Assembly (NCBI GenBank): GCA_050247255.1
Contig: JBFWUM010000026.1
Location: 1-61,074, forward strand
Direction: 5' to 3'
Length of the DNA stretch: 61,074 nucleotides
From: JBFWUM01 sp050247255
GTDB lineage: Bacteria > Acidobacteriota > Vicinamibacteria > Vicinamibacterales > UBA2999
The notes under the pieces were generated by a model. It was not told the origin of the DNA. It saw only the letters and a list, made by a program, of their open reading frames with translations, and did no database searches. This document shows, in pieces, positions 15,367 through 24,493 of the stretch (its first letter is position 1; every line of letters begins with the position of its first letter). The position numbers and the translations under genes are program-made.

Positions 15367-18300
15367 ATGTGGATTTCGAGCGTCTCCATCCGCCGTCCCG
15401 TCTTCGCCACGATGTTCATCGTGAGCTTCATGGTGCTCGGTCTCGTGTCGATGGGCCGGCTGGGCATCGACCTCTTCCCGGACGTCAGCTTCCCCTTCGT
15501 CAACATCACCGTCGTCTATCCCGGGGCATCGCCCGAGGAGGTCGAGACGCTGGTGACCAGGCCGATCGAGGATGCGGTGGCCGGCGTCAACGGCGTCAAG
15601 CGCGTCGAATCGCGCTCCACCGACTCGTTCTCGCGCGTGGGCGTCGAGTTCCAGCTCGAGGTCGACGCGCAGAACGCGGCGGCCGAGATTCGCGAGAAGG
15701 TCGCGGCGATCCGCGATCGGCTCCCCGACGACGTCGAGGACCCGACCATCGTCCGGTTCGACGTTGCAGCGCTGCCGATCATGACCTACGCGGTCGGCTC
15801 GGCGCAGCGCTCCGACATCACCCGGCAGCAGGTGGAAGACGACCTGAAGCCGCTCATCGAGCAGATCGACGGCGTGGCGGCGGTCGAGGTGAACGGCGGC
15901 GACGTGCGCGAAATCCAGGTCGACCTCGACCCCGGGCGCCTCGAAGCGCTCGGCCTGCCGGTGGCCGTCGTCGCCCAGCAGCTGGCGGCGGACAACCTCG
16001 ACCTCCCCGGCGGGCAGATGACCCGGGGCGGGCAGACGATTGCGCTGCGGACGAAGGGCGAGTTCGCCACCGCCGAGGAGATCGAGAACGTGATCCTGCG
16101 GTCGGAAGGGGGCTCCACGGTGCGGCTGCGCGACGTGGGACGCGTGGTCGACGGCTTCGAGGAACGCACGTCGACGACGCGGCTGGACGGCGTGGACGCG
16201 GTCTCGTTCTCGATTCGCAAGCAGTCCGGGGCCAATACCGCGGCGATTGCCGCGCGCGTCAAGCAGACGCTGGCGCGCGTCGCCGGCGACTTCCCGCAGC
16301 TGCAGATCCGGGAGGTCCACGACGACTCGATCTACATCCGCCAGAACGTCGACCAGGTCCGTGAACACATCATCTTCGGCGGCATCATGGCGGTGCTGGT
16401 GATCTTCCTGTTCATGCGCGACTGGCGCTCGACGCTGATCAGCGCGCTGGCGCTGCCGACCTCGGTCATCTCCACCTTCTTCTTCATGTACGTGGCCGGC
16501 TTCACGTTCAACATGATGAGCCTGATGGCGCTGTCGCTGGTCATCGGCATCCTCATCGACGATGCGGTGGTGGTGCGCGAGAACATCTACCGCCACATGG
16601 AGCACGGCGAGGACGCGATGACCGCGGCCGAGAAGGGCACGGCGGAGATCGGCCTGGCGGTCATGGCGACCACCTTCACGATCCTGGCGGTCTTCCTGCC
16701 GGTCGGGTTCATGACCGGCCTGGTCGGCCAGTTCTTCACGCAGTTCGCGCTGACGATCGCCTTCGCGGTGGCGATGTCATTGCTCGTCGCGTTCACGCTC
16801 GACCCGATGCTGTCGTCGCGCTTCGTCCGCTACGTCCCGCCGGAGGAGCGGACGCGCACGCGGATGGGGCGGCTGTTCGAGCGCTGGGGCGAGGCGTATG
16901 ACGCGCTCGACCGGCAGTACCACCGCGTGCTGGCGGCGGCGCTCCACCGGCCGTGGCTGACCCTCGCGGCGGCGGGGGTGGTCTTCGTCGCCAGCCTCAG
17001 CTCGCTGGCGGTGATGGGCACCGAGTTCGTGCCGGTGGAGGACCAGAGCGAGTTCCAGGTCATCGCCGATCTGCCGCCGGGCACGTCGTTCGACGAGAGC
17101 GTGGCTGCCGTCGGCCGCATCGAGCGCGACCTGCGCCAGATGCCCGAGGTCCGGCAGGTGTTCAGCACCGTCGGCGTCGACGGGCAGGTTCGTTCGTCCG
17201 TGCTGCGCGTGAAGACCGTGCCGCCGGAGGAGCGCACGCGCGGCATCGGCGCGCTGAAGGAAGACGCGCGGCAGCGGCTGGCGGCCATGCCCTTTGTCGA
17301 GGCCAAGGTGGCCGACCCCGAGTTCATGCAGGGCACCCCGTACCAGCCGCCGATCATGCTCTACGTGCGCGGCGACGACCTGGCGGCGCTGCAGCGGTTG
17401 AGCGCCGAGATCGAGCGGCGCGTTGCCGCCATCCCCGGGACCACCGACGTCGACAGCGACCTCGAGAGCGGCCAGCCCGAGGTGGTGGCGCGCGTCAATC
17501 GCGAGCTCGCCGCGGATCTCGGCTTCAGCGTCGCCAGCGTCGCCACCCAGCTGCGCGGCATGGTCGAAGGGATCGTGCCGACGCGCCTGCGCGACGGCGA
17601 TCGGGAGTACGACATCCGGGTCCGGCTCGCGCCGGACTACCGCAACGACACGGCCGCGATCCTGCGGACCCCGCTGCACTCCCCCGGCGGATCGCTGGTG
17701 CGCACCGGCGACGTCGTACAGTTCGCGCCCGCGGTCGGCCCGAGCAACATCGACCGCGAGCAGCGGCGGCGGCAGGCGCGCATCGGCGTCGACCTGCAGG
17801 AAGGCTACGCCCTCGGCGGCGTCACCACGGCCGTCGAAGCGGTCATGGCCGACATCGAGATGCCGCCGAACTTCACCTGGGGTTTTGCCGGCGATGTCGA
17901 GATGATGCAGGAATCGGCGGCGGCGCTGGGCCTGGCCCTTCTCCTCGCGGTGGCGTTCATCTACATCGTGCTGGCGTCGCAGTTCGAGTCATTCCTCGAG
18001 CCGCTGCTGATCATGCTGTCGCTGCCGCTCGCCATCGTCGGCGCGCTGCTGCTCCTGCTGATCACCGGCAAGAACATCGGCATGCCGGCGATGATCGGCA
18101 TCGTCATGCTGATGGGGCTCGTCACCAAGAACGCCATCCTGCTGGTCGACTACACCAACCAGATGCGGCAGGAAGGGCTGTCCACGCTCGACGCCTTGCT
18201 GAAGGCAGGCCCGGTGCGGCTGCGCCCGATCCTGATGACGACGCTGGCGATGATCCTCGGCATGATGCCGTCGGCGTTCGGCACCGGCGAAGGCAGCGCC

Positions 18301-19824
18301 TTCAGGTCGCCGATCTCGATTGCCACGATCGGCGGGCTGATCACGTCAACGCTGCTCACCCTCGTCGTCGTGCCGGCAGCCTACCTGGTGCTGGATCGGC
18401 TGGTGGAGCGGGTCAAGGCCTGGCGGACGGCGCCGCTCTCCCCCGCCATGCGGACGGCGGCGCGCGTGACCGGCGTGGTGCTGCTGCTGGTGCTGATTGG
18501 CGCCTTCTGGAATGTCACGCGCGCGTTCGCCCAGGCGCCTTCGAGCTCGGAGTCCGGCACTTCAGTGCCGGCGTCGACCAGCCAGGCGCCCCTGACCATC
18601 GATCGCGCGCTTTCCCTTGCCTTGGAGCGCAACCAAGGGCTGAAGGTCGAGCAGGAACGGCTTCGCGAAAGCCAGGCGTCTGTTTCGGAAGCGCGCGCGG
18701 CGTTCCTGCCGCAGTTCAACCTGAACTACCAGTTCACGCCGACGCAGGCCTCGCCGCTGCTGCGGATCCCGGCCGGAGCGTTCGGCCCGACCGAGCAGAC
18801 GTTCCGGGCCAATTTCATTCGCGAGAACGTCGTGCGCCTCGACATCCAGCAGCCGCTCTACACCGGCGGCCGGCTGGCCCACGCGTTCGGCGCGCAGGCG
18901 GCGGCGCAGGAGGCGACCCGGCTGTCGGTCGAGCGCGCCCGGCAGTCGCTGCAGCTGCGTGTCTACGAAACGTTCTACAGCGCGCTGCTCAACCGCGAAG
19001 GGATCGCGGTGAACCAGGAGGGCGTCGCGATTGCCGGGCGCCATCTCGAGCTGGCGCGGGCGCGGTTCGACGCCGGGTCGGCGGCCCGGCTCGACGTGCT
19101 CCGCGCCGAAGTGGAGCTGGCCAACGCGCGGGCGAGGCTGATTCGCGCCCGCAGCGCCGCCGCCGTGGCGGTGCAGGCGCTGCGCACGGTGCTGTCGCTG
19201 CCCGAGGGCGAGCCGATCTCGATCAGCGGCAACCTGGACGACGTGCCGGCGCTGCCGGCGGCCGAGACGCTGCAGCAGGCCGTCGATGCGCGCGCCGACA
19301 TCCGGGCGTTCGGCGAGCAGAAGGAGGCGGCCGAGCGGATGGTCTCGCTCGCGCTGGCCGACCTCAAGCCGACGGTGGCGTTTGCCGGGAACCTGCAGTA
19401 CCAGGAAGACGGGCTGTCGAACCTGCTGATCGGCGACAACCGCAGCTACCAGTTCGGCCTCGCCGTCAGCGTGCCGCTGTTCAGCGCGCCGGCGGTGGCG
19501 GCCAGAAGGGCCGCCGCGGCCGCGCGGGTGAACCAGGCCGAGTTCGGCGCGCGCGCCATGCGGGATGCGGCGCACCTCGAGCTGGCGTCGGCCTCGACCG
19601 ACCTCGACGCCGCGCGTGAGATCGTCGCGACGCAGCAGAAGGCGCTCGAACTGGCGCGCGAAGGGTTGTCGATTGCCGAGGTGTCGTACGAGAACGGCGT
19701 GATCACGGCGACCGAGCTCAACGACGCGCGGCTGTCGCTGCTGCAGACCGAGTGGGAACTGATGCAGGCAAAATACGCGCAGATCGTCGCCGCCGCCCGC
19801 ACCCGCCACGCGGCGGGAATTTGA
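15367..19824 (+). CDS. RND efflux pump fused to TolC-type outer-membrane factor
   Basis: One uninterrupted 1485-codon frame. Residues 1 to about 1025 form an HAE1-type RND permease with the proton-relay residues present: Asp398-Asp399 in ILIDDAVVV and Lys921 in GLVTKNAILL. Residues about 1065-1485 are a complete TolC/OEP-type protein (TIDRALSLALERNQGLKVEQ, two coiled-coil repeats). They are joined by a 13th hydrophobic helix (about 1033-1051) ending A-F-A-Q-A1057, which looks exactly like a signal peptide starting at an internal Met1028. RND C-termini are normally cytoplasmic, so this extra helix would place the channel domain in the periplasm, where signal peptidase could release it. Internal initiation at 18448 is the alternative. 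Confidence 0.9.
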   Translation: MWISSVSIRRPVFATMFIVSFMVLGLVSMGRLGIDLFPDVSFPFVNITVVYPGASPEEVETLVTRPIEDAVAGVNGVKRVESRSTDSFSRVGVEFQLEVDAQNAAAEIREKVAAIRDRLPDDVEDPTIVRFDVAALPIMTYAVGSAQRSDITRQQVEDDLKPLIEQIDGVAAVEVNGGDVREIQVDLDPGRLEALGLPVAVVAQQLAADNLDLPGGQMTRGGQTIALRTKGEFATAEEIENVILRSEGGSTVRLRDVGRVVDGFEERTSTTRLDGVDAVSFSIRKQSGANTAAIAARVKQTLARVAGDFPQLQIREVHDDSIYIRQNVDQVREHIIFGGIMAVLVIFLFMRDWRSTLISALALPTSVISTFFFMYVAGFTFNMMSLMALSLVIGILIDDAVVVRENIYRHMEHGEDAMTAAEKGTAEIGLAVMATTFTILAVFLPVGFMTGLVGQFFTQFALTIAFAVAMSLLVAFTLDPMLSSRFVRYVPPEERTRTRMGRLFERWGEAYDALDRQYHRVLAAALHRPWLTLAAAGVVFVASLSSLAVMGTEFVPVEDQSEFQVIADLPPGTSFDESVAAVGRIERDLRQMPEVRQVFSTVGVDGQVRSSVLRVKTVPPEERTRGIGALKEDARQRLAAMPFVEAKVADPEFMQGTPYQPPIMLYVRGDDLAALQRLSAEIERRVAAIPGTTDVDSDLESGQPEVVARVNRELAADLGFSVASVATQLRGMVEGIVPTRLRDGDREYDIRVRLAPDYRNDTAAILRTPLHSPGGSLVRTGDVVQFAPAVGPSNIDREQRRRQARIGVDLQEGYALGGVTTAVEAVMADIEMPPNFTWGFAGDVEMMQESAAALGLALLLAVAFIYIVLASQFESFLEPLLIMLSLPLAIVGALLLLLITGKNIGMPAMIGIVMLMGLVTKNAILLVDYTNQMRQEGLSTLDALLKAGPVRLRPILMTTLAMILGMMPSAFGTGEGSAFRSPISIATIGGLITSTLLTLVVVPAAYLVLDRLVERVKAWRTAPLSPAMRTAARVTGVVLLLVLIGAFWNVTRAFAQAPSSSESGTSVPASTSQAPLTIDRALSLALERNQGLKVEQERLRESQASVSEARAAFLPQFNLNYQFTPTQASPLLRIPAGAFGPTEQTFRANFIRENVVRLDIQQPLYTGGRLAHAFGAQAAAQEATRLSVERARQSLQLRVYETFYSALLNREGIAVNQEGVAIAGRHLELARARFDAGSAARLDVLRAEVELANARARLIRARSAAAVAVQALRTVLSLPEGEPISISGNLDDVPALPAAETLQQAVDARADIRAFGEQKEAAERMVSLALADLKPTVAFAGNLQYQEDGLSNLLIGDNRSYQFGLAVSVPLFSAPAVAARRAAAAARVNQAEFGARAMRDAAHLELASASTDLDAAREIVATQQKALELAREGLSIAEVSYENGVITATELNDARLSLLQTEWELMQAKYAQIVAAARTRHAAGI

Positions 19825-19828
19825 GACG

Positions 19829-19846
19829 GGCCGGCTTCAGCCGGCC
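19829..19846. repeat. palindrome GGCCGGC-TTCA-GCCGGCC, copy 1
   Basis: A perfect 7-bp stem with a TTCA loop lies between the convergent pump and SRPBCC genes. An identical 18-mer occurs at 43576-43593, also next to a gene end. It may act as a weak bidirectional terminator, but no T-run follows. It could also be a REP-like repeat. Confidence 0.8.
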
Positions 19847-19852
19847 TTCTCG

Positions 19853-20383
19853 CTATTTCTCGATCGCCGCTTTCAGTCGCGTCAGCTGCGTGCCGATCAC
19901 CTGGTCGACGACCGCCGCCAGCGTATCCAGTCCGCCTGGCGCGTAGCCGCCGACCACGTAGGTGACCGTCGCCGTCGTGCCGCTGCCGGCGGCCTGCAGC
20001 GCCCACGTCAGGCTGCCGCTCACCCCCAGCTCCTGCAACGGGCCGAGCGCCCCGAGCACACGCAGCGTCTCGTTCGGATTCGCGTAGGCCACCACGCCGT
20101 GCTGGATGCTGCCGCCGTTGGCCAGGCGCTCGCAGAAGCAGGCGCCCGCCGTGGACTCGATCGTCATGTTGCGCGCATCCCCTGAGTAGGTGTGCGCCGG
20201 GTCCCACCACTCACCGACACGCCCGAGCGCCGCGTAGACCTGCGCCGGCGTGGCGGTAATCGTCACCGTCGTCTTCGTGGTGAACCCGCCCGCCGACTTG
20301 TCGACGACCTCGGCGCCCGCGGTCGTGGCGAGCGCGACGAGCGCGAACGCTGCCAGGAACACTCGAGCCATCCGCATCCTCAT
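19853..20383 (-). CDS. secreted SRPBCC-fold protein
   Basis: ATG 20383 overlaps the kinase stop by 4 nt (ATGA) and begins M-R-M-R-M-A-R-V-F-L-A-A-F, a signal peptide cleaved near TAGAE. The remaining 150 residues contain a START/Bet v 1-type pattern (TVTITATPAQVYAALGRVGEWWDPAHTYSG early, AVVDQVIGTQLTRLKAAIEK at the end). It probably binds a hydrophobic ligand in the periplasm; no ligand is inferable. It is the last gene of the six-gene minus operon starting at 25642. Confidence 0.8.
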   Translation of the reverse strand: MRMRMARVFLAAFALVALATTAGAEVVDKSAGGFTTKTTVTITATPAQVYAALGRVGEWWDPAHTYSGDARNMTIESTAGACFCERLANGGSIQHGVVAYANPNETLRVLGALGPLQELGVSGSLTWALQAAGSGTTATVTYVVGGYAPGGLDTLAAVVDQVIGTQLTRLKAAIEK

Positions 20384-21384
20384 CGGGTTGCTGCGGCCAG
20401 CACGCCGGCGGCGAGTGCCTTGACGTCCGCCACGGGCCGCGCGCCGTAGTGGCTGATCACCTCGGCGGCCATGACGCTGCCCAGCCTGCCGCAGGTCGCG
20501 AGCTCGCGCCCCTGGGTGTAGGCATACAGGAAGCCGGCCGCGTAGGCATCGCCAGCCCCGGTCGTATCGACAACCGTGACGCCAGGCTCGGCGTCGATCA
20601 CGTGCACCTCGTTGCCGTTGACGACGACCGACCCCTTCTCGCTGCGGGTCAGCGCGGCGACTTCGCAATGCTGCCGCACCCGTTGCAGCGCCTCGTCGAA
20701 GGTCCCGACCTCGTACAGCGAGGTGACCTCGGCCTCGTTGGCGAACAGGATGTCGACGTGATGCTCGGCGAGTTCGAGGAATTCATCGCGGAAGCGCGCC
20801 ACGCAGAAGGCGTCGGAGAGCGTCAGCGACACCTTGACCCCGGACGCCTTGGCGCGGAGGGCCGCGTCGCGCATTGCCTTCTTGGCGCGAGGCTGGTCCC
20901 ACAGGTAGCCCTCGAGGTAGAGCACCTTCGACGACTCGATGTAGTCCATGTTGAGGTCTTCAGGCCCCAACTGGGTGGTCGCACCGAGGAACGTGTTCAT
21001 CGTCCGCTGCGCATCGGGCGTCACGAAGATCAGCGAGCGCGCGGTGGACAGCCCTTCGCTCAGCCGCGGCGTGTCGTAGGTCACGCCAACCGCACGGATG
21101 TCGTGCGTGAAGACGTCGCCGAGCTGATCGTCGGCGACCTTGCCGATGTAGGCAACCGACCCGCCGAGCAGCGCAATGCAGGCCGCCGTGTTGCCGGCGG
21201 AGCCGCCAGACAGCTCCATGCCGGGGCCCATGATCGCGTAGAGACGCTCGGCGTCCGCCGCCTCGATGAGCGACATCGCCCCCTTGGCCAGCTTGTGCTC
21301 GACGAGCAGCGAGTCCTCGGCCTGGGCAATGACGTCGACGATGGCGTTGCCGATGGCCGTGACGTCGAAGCGCCGCGCCGCCAC
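20380..21384 (-). CDS. PfkB-family sugar/adenosine kinase
   Basis: This 334-aa enzyme has the PfkB signatures G-G-S-A-G-N-T-A near residue 60 and D-T-T-G-A-G-D-A-Y-A-A-G-F late in the chain, whose aspartate is the catalytic base. The N-terminal VTAIGNAIVDV and the full length favour an adenosine-kinase-like member. Its position next to MTA phosphorylase, with purine nucleoside salvage in mind, fits. The GTG at 21384 shares one base with the phosphorylase stop, and a longer upstream frame is not kinase-like. Confidence 0.88.
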   Translation of the reverse strand: MAARRFDVTAIGNAIVDVIAQAEDSLLVEHKLAKGAMSLIEAADAERLYAIMGPGMELSGGSAGNTAACIALLGGSVAYIGKVADDQLGDVFTHDIRAVGVTYDTPRLSEGLSTARSLIFVTPDAQRTMNTFLGATTQLGPEDLNMDYIESSKVLYLEGYLWDQPRAKKAMRDAALRAKASGVKVSLTLSDAFCVARFRDEFLELAEHHVDILFANEAEVTSLYEVGTFDEALQRVRQHCEVAALTRSEKGSVVVNGNEVHVIDAEPGVTVVDTTGAGDAYAAGFLYAYTQGRELATCGRLGSVMAAEVISHYGARPVADVKALAAGVLAAATR

Positions 21385-22259
21385 TAGACCGCCTCCGCGT
21401 TGAGGTACTTGCCGACGAGCGGCGCGAGGTCTTTTCGCACCTGCGGCGGGATCGCCTCCGGCCGCGTGATCAGCGCAAATTTCAGGGCCGACGCGCACTC
21501 GCAGGTGCGCTCGAACGGCAGCTTCTCCACCGCCCCGGCGATGATGCGCTGCGCCGTCTGCGCGTTCTGCACCAGGTTGGCGATGACCATATCGACCGTG
21601 ACCGAGTCGTGGTCGGGGTGCCAGCAGTCGTAGTCGGTGACGAGCGCGATGGTCGTGTAGCAGATCTCCGCTTCGCGCGCGAGCTTCGCTTCCTGCAGGT
21701 TGGTCATGCCGATGATGTCGGCGCCCCACGACCGATAAAGCTTCGACTCGGCCAGCGTCGAGAACTGCGGCCCCTCCATGCAGACGTAGGTCCCGCCCTG
21801 GTGCACGGTGGCGCCAGACGCCTTCCCGCTTTCGTGCGCGACGCCGCTCAGCAGCTTGCAGAACGGGTGCGCGAAGCCGACGTGCGCGACGAGGCCGCGG
21901 CCGAAGAACGTGCTCACCCGCCCCCGCGTGCGATCGATGAATTGATCGGGGATGACGATGTCGAGCGGCTTGTACTCCTCTTTCAGGCTGCCGACGGCGC
22001 TCGCCGAGAGGATGTACTCGACGCCGAGCAGCTTCATCCCGTAGATGTTGGCGCGGAAGTTCAGCTCCGACGGGCTGATCCGGTGGCCGGCGCCGTGCCG
22101 CGCCAGAAACGCCACGCGCTTCCCACGCAGCGTGCCGAGCACGTACGGGCCCGACGGATCGCCGAACGGCGTCGTGAGCGTGACTTCCCTGCGGTCGGTG
22201 ACGTCGGCCATGTCGTACAGGCCGCTGCCGCCGATGATGCCAATCTGTGCGGTGTCCAT
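21384..22259 (-). CDS. mtnP: S-methyl-5'-thioadenosine phosphorylase
   Basis: This 291-aa enzyme cleaves methylthioadenosine to adenine and 5-methylthioribose-1-phosphate. It has the N-terminal IGIIGGSGLY, phosphate-binding FLARHGAGHRISPSELNFRANI, MEGPQFSTLAESKLYRSWG and the base-recognition segment VTDYDCWH. The last is typical of MTAP rather than purine nucleoside phosphorylase. ATG 22259 is chosen because homologous sequence starts here; no MTAP-like sequence lies upstream. It sits 8 nt after the epimerase-MBL fusion gene. Confidence 0.94.
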   Translation of the reverse strand: MDTAQIGIIGGSGLYDMADVTDRREVTLTTPFGDPSGPYVLGTLRGKRVAFLARHGAGHRISPSELNFRANIYGMKLLGVEYILSASAVGSLKEEYKPLDIVIPDQFIDRTRGRVSTFFGRGLVAHVGFAHPFCKLLSGVAHESGKASGATVHQGGTYVCMEGPQFSTLAESKLYRSWGADIIGMTNLQEAKLAREAEICYTTIALVTDYDCWHPDHDSVTVDMVIANLVQNAQTAQRIIAGAVEKLPFERTCECASALKFALITRPEAIPPQVRKDLAPLVGKYLNAEAV

Positions 22260-22267
22260 GAAGATGC

Positions 22268-23542
22268 TTATTCTACCGGCTCGACGAACCGCTTGCCATC
22301 GCGCTCGCGGATATAGCCGGCCGCAATCAGCGGATCGTGCTCGAACAGGATCAGGTGTCCGCCGTCGATGGCCTCCCGAATCACCCGCTTCTTGACGGCG
22401 AGCGTCTCCATCGGGAACAGGTCGTAGCCCATGATCCAGGCGTCGTTGATGTGGGCGGCTGTGGGAATGAGATCGGCGCAGAAGACAGCGGTCGCCCCGG
22501 CCGATTCGATGTAGACGATCTGGTGCTGGCCGGTATGCCCGCCGGTACGGACGACCCGAACGCCGGGCCGCACCTCGTGATCGGACTCGTAGAAGTCGGC
22601 CACCCCCGCTTCGCGCAGTGGCACGAAGTCGTCCGGCAGGTAGCTGGCTCGGTTGCGTTCGTGGGGATGGGTCGCGTCCGCCCATTCCGCAGCCCGAATC
22701 AGGTACCGCGCGTTGCGAAACCGCGGAATCGCGGCCCCGTAGGGCACCCCTTTACGGGGTGCCATCGTCGCCCCGCCAAAGTGATCGAAGTGCAGGTGGC
22801 TGGCGAGCACCGTGTCGAGGTCATCGGCGTGCAGTCCCGCATCGGCCAGCGCGTGATCGAGGTGCCTCGCGCGATCGAACGCGTAGATGCCGCGCTCCTT
22901 CTCGCTCCACTTGTCGCCAGCACCGCAGTCGATCAGCAGGCGTCCCCAATCCCCTTCCACCAGCACGGGGCGCATGGCGAGCTGGATGCGGTTGCGATCG
23001 TCCGGCCGCGTCTTCCTCTCCCAGAGCGGACGGGGGACCACGCCGAACATCGCGCCGCCATCCAGGCGGAAGAGTCCGTCGTGCAGCACCGTCACCTGGA
23101 GATTGCCGATGGCCACGCGTCGAATCGAGAGGTTGGCCTGGGCCGGCGCCTGCTTCAGTTCGACCAGGACCCCATGGGCCGCGGCGGGGTGGATGAACGC
23201 CACGAGCGCCCCTTCGGCGCCAGGCCGCGGGTGCTCGTCAACCAGGCGCACGCCGCGCGCCGAGAGCTGCGCCAGCGCCGCGTGAATATCCTCCACGCGC
23301 AGGGTGATGTGATGCAGCCCGGGACCGCGTCTGTCGATGTACTTCGCGATCGCCGAATCGCCGGCCGTCGCCTCGAGCAACTCGAGCGCCGCCTGGCCGG
23401 TCGGGATGAAGTGGGCGCGTACGCGCTGCGTCACCACCTCTTCGGGCGCCTCGACCTCGAGGCCGAGCGCGTCCCGGTAGAACGCGAGCGCCGCGGCAAG
23501 ATCCTTGACGGCAATGCCGACGTGATCGAGGACCGCTCTCAT
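22268..23542 (-). CDS. methylmalonyl-CoA epimerase fused to an MBL-fold hydrolase
   Basis: Residues 1-131 are a glyoxalase-fold methylmalonyl-CoA epimerase with the expected metal ligands His7, His78 and Glu128. Residues about 140-424 are an MBL-fold protein with an intact H249-L-H-F-D-H254 motif and later GGHTGQH and FEHDP segments. No stop or ribosome site separates them. The epimerase half fits the MeaB GTPase gene, which overlaps by 4 nt upstream; together they support (S)/(R)-methylmalonyl-CoA metabolism. The MBL half may be a thioesterase-like activity, which is a guess. Residues 260-269 (MAPRKGVPYG) are encoded by a palindromic repeat also found outside genes. Confidence 0.9.
   Translation of the reverse strand: MRAVLDHVGIAVKDLAAALAFYRDALGLEVEAPEEVVTQRVRAHFIPTGQAALELLEATAGDSAIAKYIDRRGPGLHHITLRVEDIHAALAQLSARGVRLVDEHPRPGAEGALVAFIHPAAAHGVLVELKQAPAQANLSIRRVAIGNLQVTVLHDGLFRLDGGAMFGVVPRPLWERKTRPDDRNRIQLAMRPVLVEGDWGRLLIDCGAGDKWSEKERGIYAFDRARHLDHALADAGLHADDLDTVLASHLHFDHFGGATMAPRKGVPYGAAIPRFRNARYLIRAAEWADATHPHERNRASYLPDDFVPLREAGVADFYESDHEVRPGVRVVRTGGHTGQHQIVYIESAGATAVFCADLIPTAAHINDAWIMGYDLFPMETLAVKKRVIREAIDGGHLILFEHDPLIAAGYIRERDGKRFVEPVE
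22739..22765. repeat. palindrome family GTAGGGC(A/G)CCCC-TTTAC-GGGG(T/C)GCC, in-gene copy
   Basis: An 8-bp perfect stem (GGCACCCC 22743-22750 with GGGGTGCC 22756-22763) surrounds TTTAC. It lies in frame inside the MBL half of the fusion gene. The same arrangement, including the GTAG prefix and the AT after the stem, recurs between genes at 38905-38932. The bases where the two copies differ keep the stem paired. Confidence 0.85.
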
Positions 23543-24474
23543 GACTGCGCCATCAGCGAGGCCGCCGCCGAGTAGGGATCGGTGTCGCGCGCGACGACGG
23601 CATCAACCGTCCGCGCCCAGGCCTCCGCGCCGACCCGTTCCTGGAACTGCCGCAGGAAGGTCTGGCCGACGACCTCGCGCAGCCGGTGCTCCTGCCGCTG
23701 CCGCTCGCGGGCGGCGCGCTCTGATGGCGCGCGATCGCGGAAGCGCTGGATCGCCTCCCACACCTCGCTGATCCCCTTCCCCTCGGTCGCCACCGTCTTC
23801 AGGACGGGCGGCCGCCACGCGCCTTCGGCAAACGGCTGCAGCGTGAGGGCCGCCGTGATCGCCTGCACCAGGCGATCGGCCCCGTCGCGATCGGCCTTGT
23901 TCACGACGAAGATGTCGGCGATCTCCATGATCCCCGCCTTGAGCGCCTGCACATCGTCGCCGGTGCCCGGCACCAGCGTGACGATCGACAGGTCGGCGGT
24001 GCGGACGATGTCGACCTCTCCCTGGCCGACGCCGACCGTCTCGATGACGATGACGTTCCGGCCGGCCGCGTCGAGTACGGTGGCGACGTCGCCGGTGGCG
24101 CGCGCCAGGCCGCCAAGGTGTCCGCGGGTGGCCATGCTGCGGATGAAGACGCCGGCATCGGCCGCGTGCGCTCCCATGCGGACGCGATCCCCGAGGACCG
24201 CGCCCCCCGTGAAGGGGCTCGTCGGATCGACGGCAATGACGCCGACCGTCTGCCCGGCGCGGCGGATCTCCGCGATCAGGCGATCGACCAGCGTGCTTTT
24301 CCCGGCGCCGGGCGGCCCGGTCACCCCGACGAGGTACGCCTCGCCCGTATGGGGATAGAGGGCCCGTACGAGCTCCACCCCCTCGGCCGCCTCATCCTCG
24401 ATGAGCGAAATGGCGCGCGCGAGGGCTCTGGCGTCGCCGGCCCGCACGGCGGCGGCCAGATCGGGTGTCCTCAA
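23539..24474 (-). CDS. meaB: methylmalonyl-CoA mutase-associated GTPase MeaB
   Basis: This 311-aa G3E-type GTPase has Walker A GPPGAGKST (54-62), a DPTSPFTGGAVLGDR switch, ETVGVGQGE as the G3 region and NKAD as the base-specificity motif. MeaB protects and reactivates the B12-dependent mutase. The start is TTG 24474 with GGGAG about 9 nt upstream; there is no in-frame ATG nearby. It lies between the acyl-CoA dehydrogenase (19 nt upstream) and the epimerase fusion. The mutase itself is not in this window. Confidence 0.93.
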   Translation of the reverse strand: MRTPDLAAAVRAGDARALARAISLIEDEAAEGVELVRALYPHTGEAYLVGVTGPPGAGKSTLVDRLIAEIRRAGQTVGVIAVDPTSPFTGGAVLGDRVRMGAHAADAGVFIRSMATRGHLGGLARATGDVATVLDAAGRNVIVIETVGVGQGEVDIVRTADLSIVTLVPGTGDDVQALKAGIMEIADIFVVNKADRDGADRLVQAITAALTLQPFAEGAWRPPVLKTVATEGKGISEVWEAIQRFRDRAPSERAARERQRQEHRLREVVGQTFLRQFQERVGAEAWARTVDAVVARDTDPYSAAASLMAQS

Positions 24475-24493
24475 GAAATGACTCCCGACCCCA

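Noticed and set aside
16953..19619. 888-codon overlapping frame inside the RND-TolC gene
   Set aside because: It lies in the +2 frame of a conserved protein, with Arg/Gly/Ala-rich shadow sequence.
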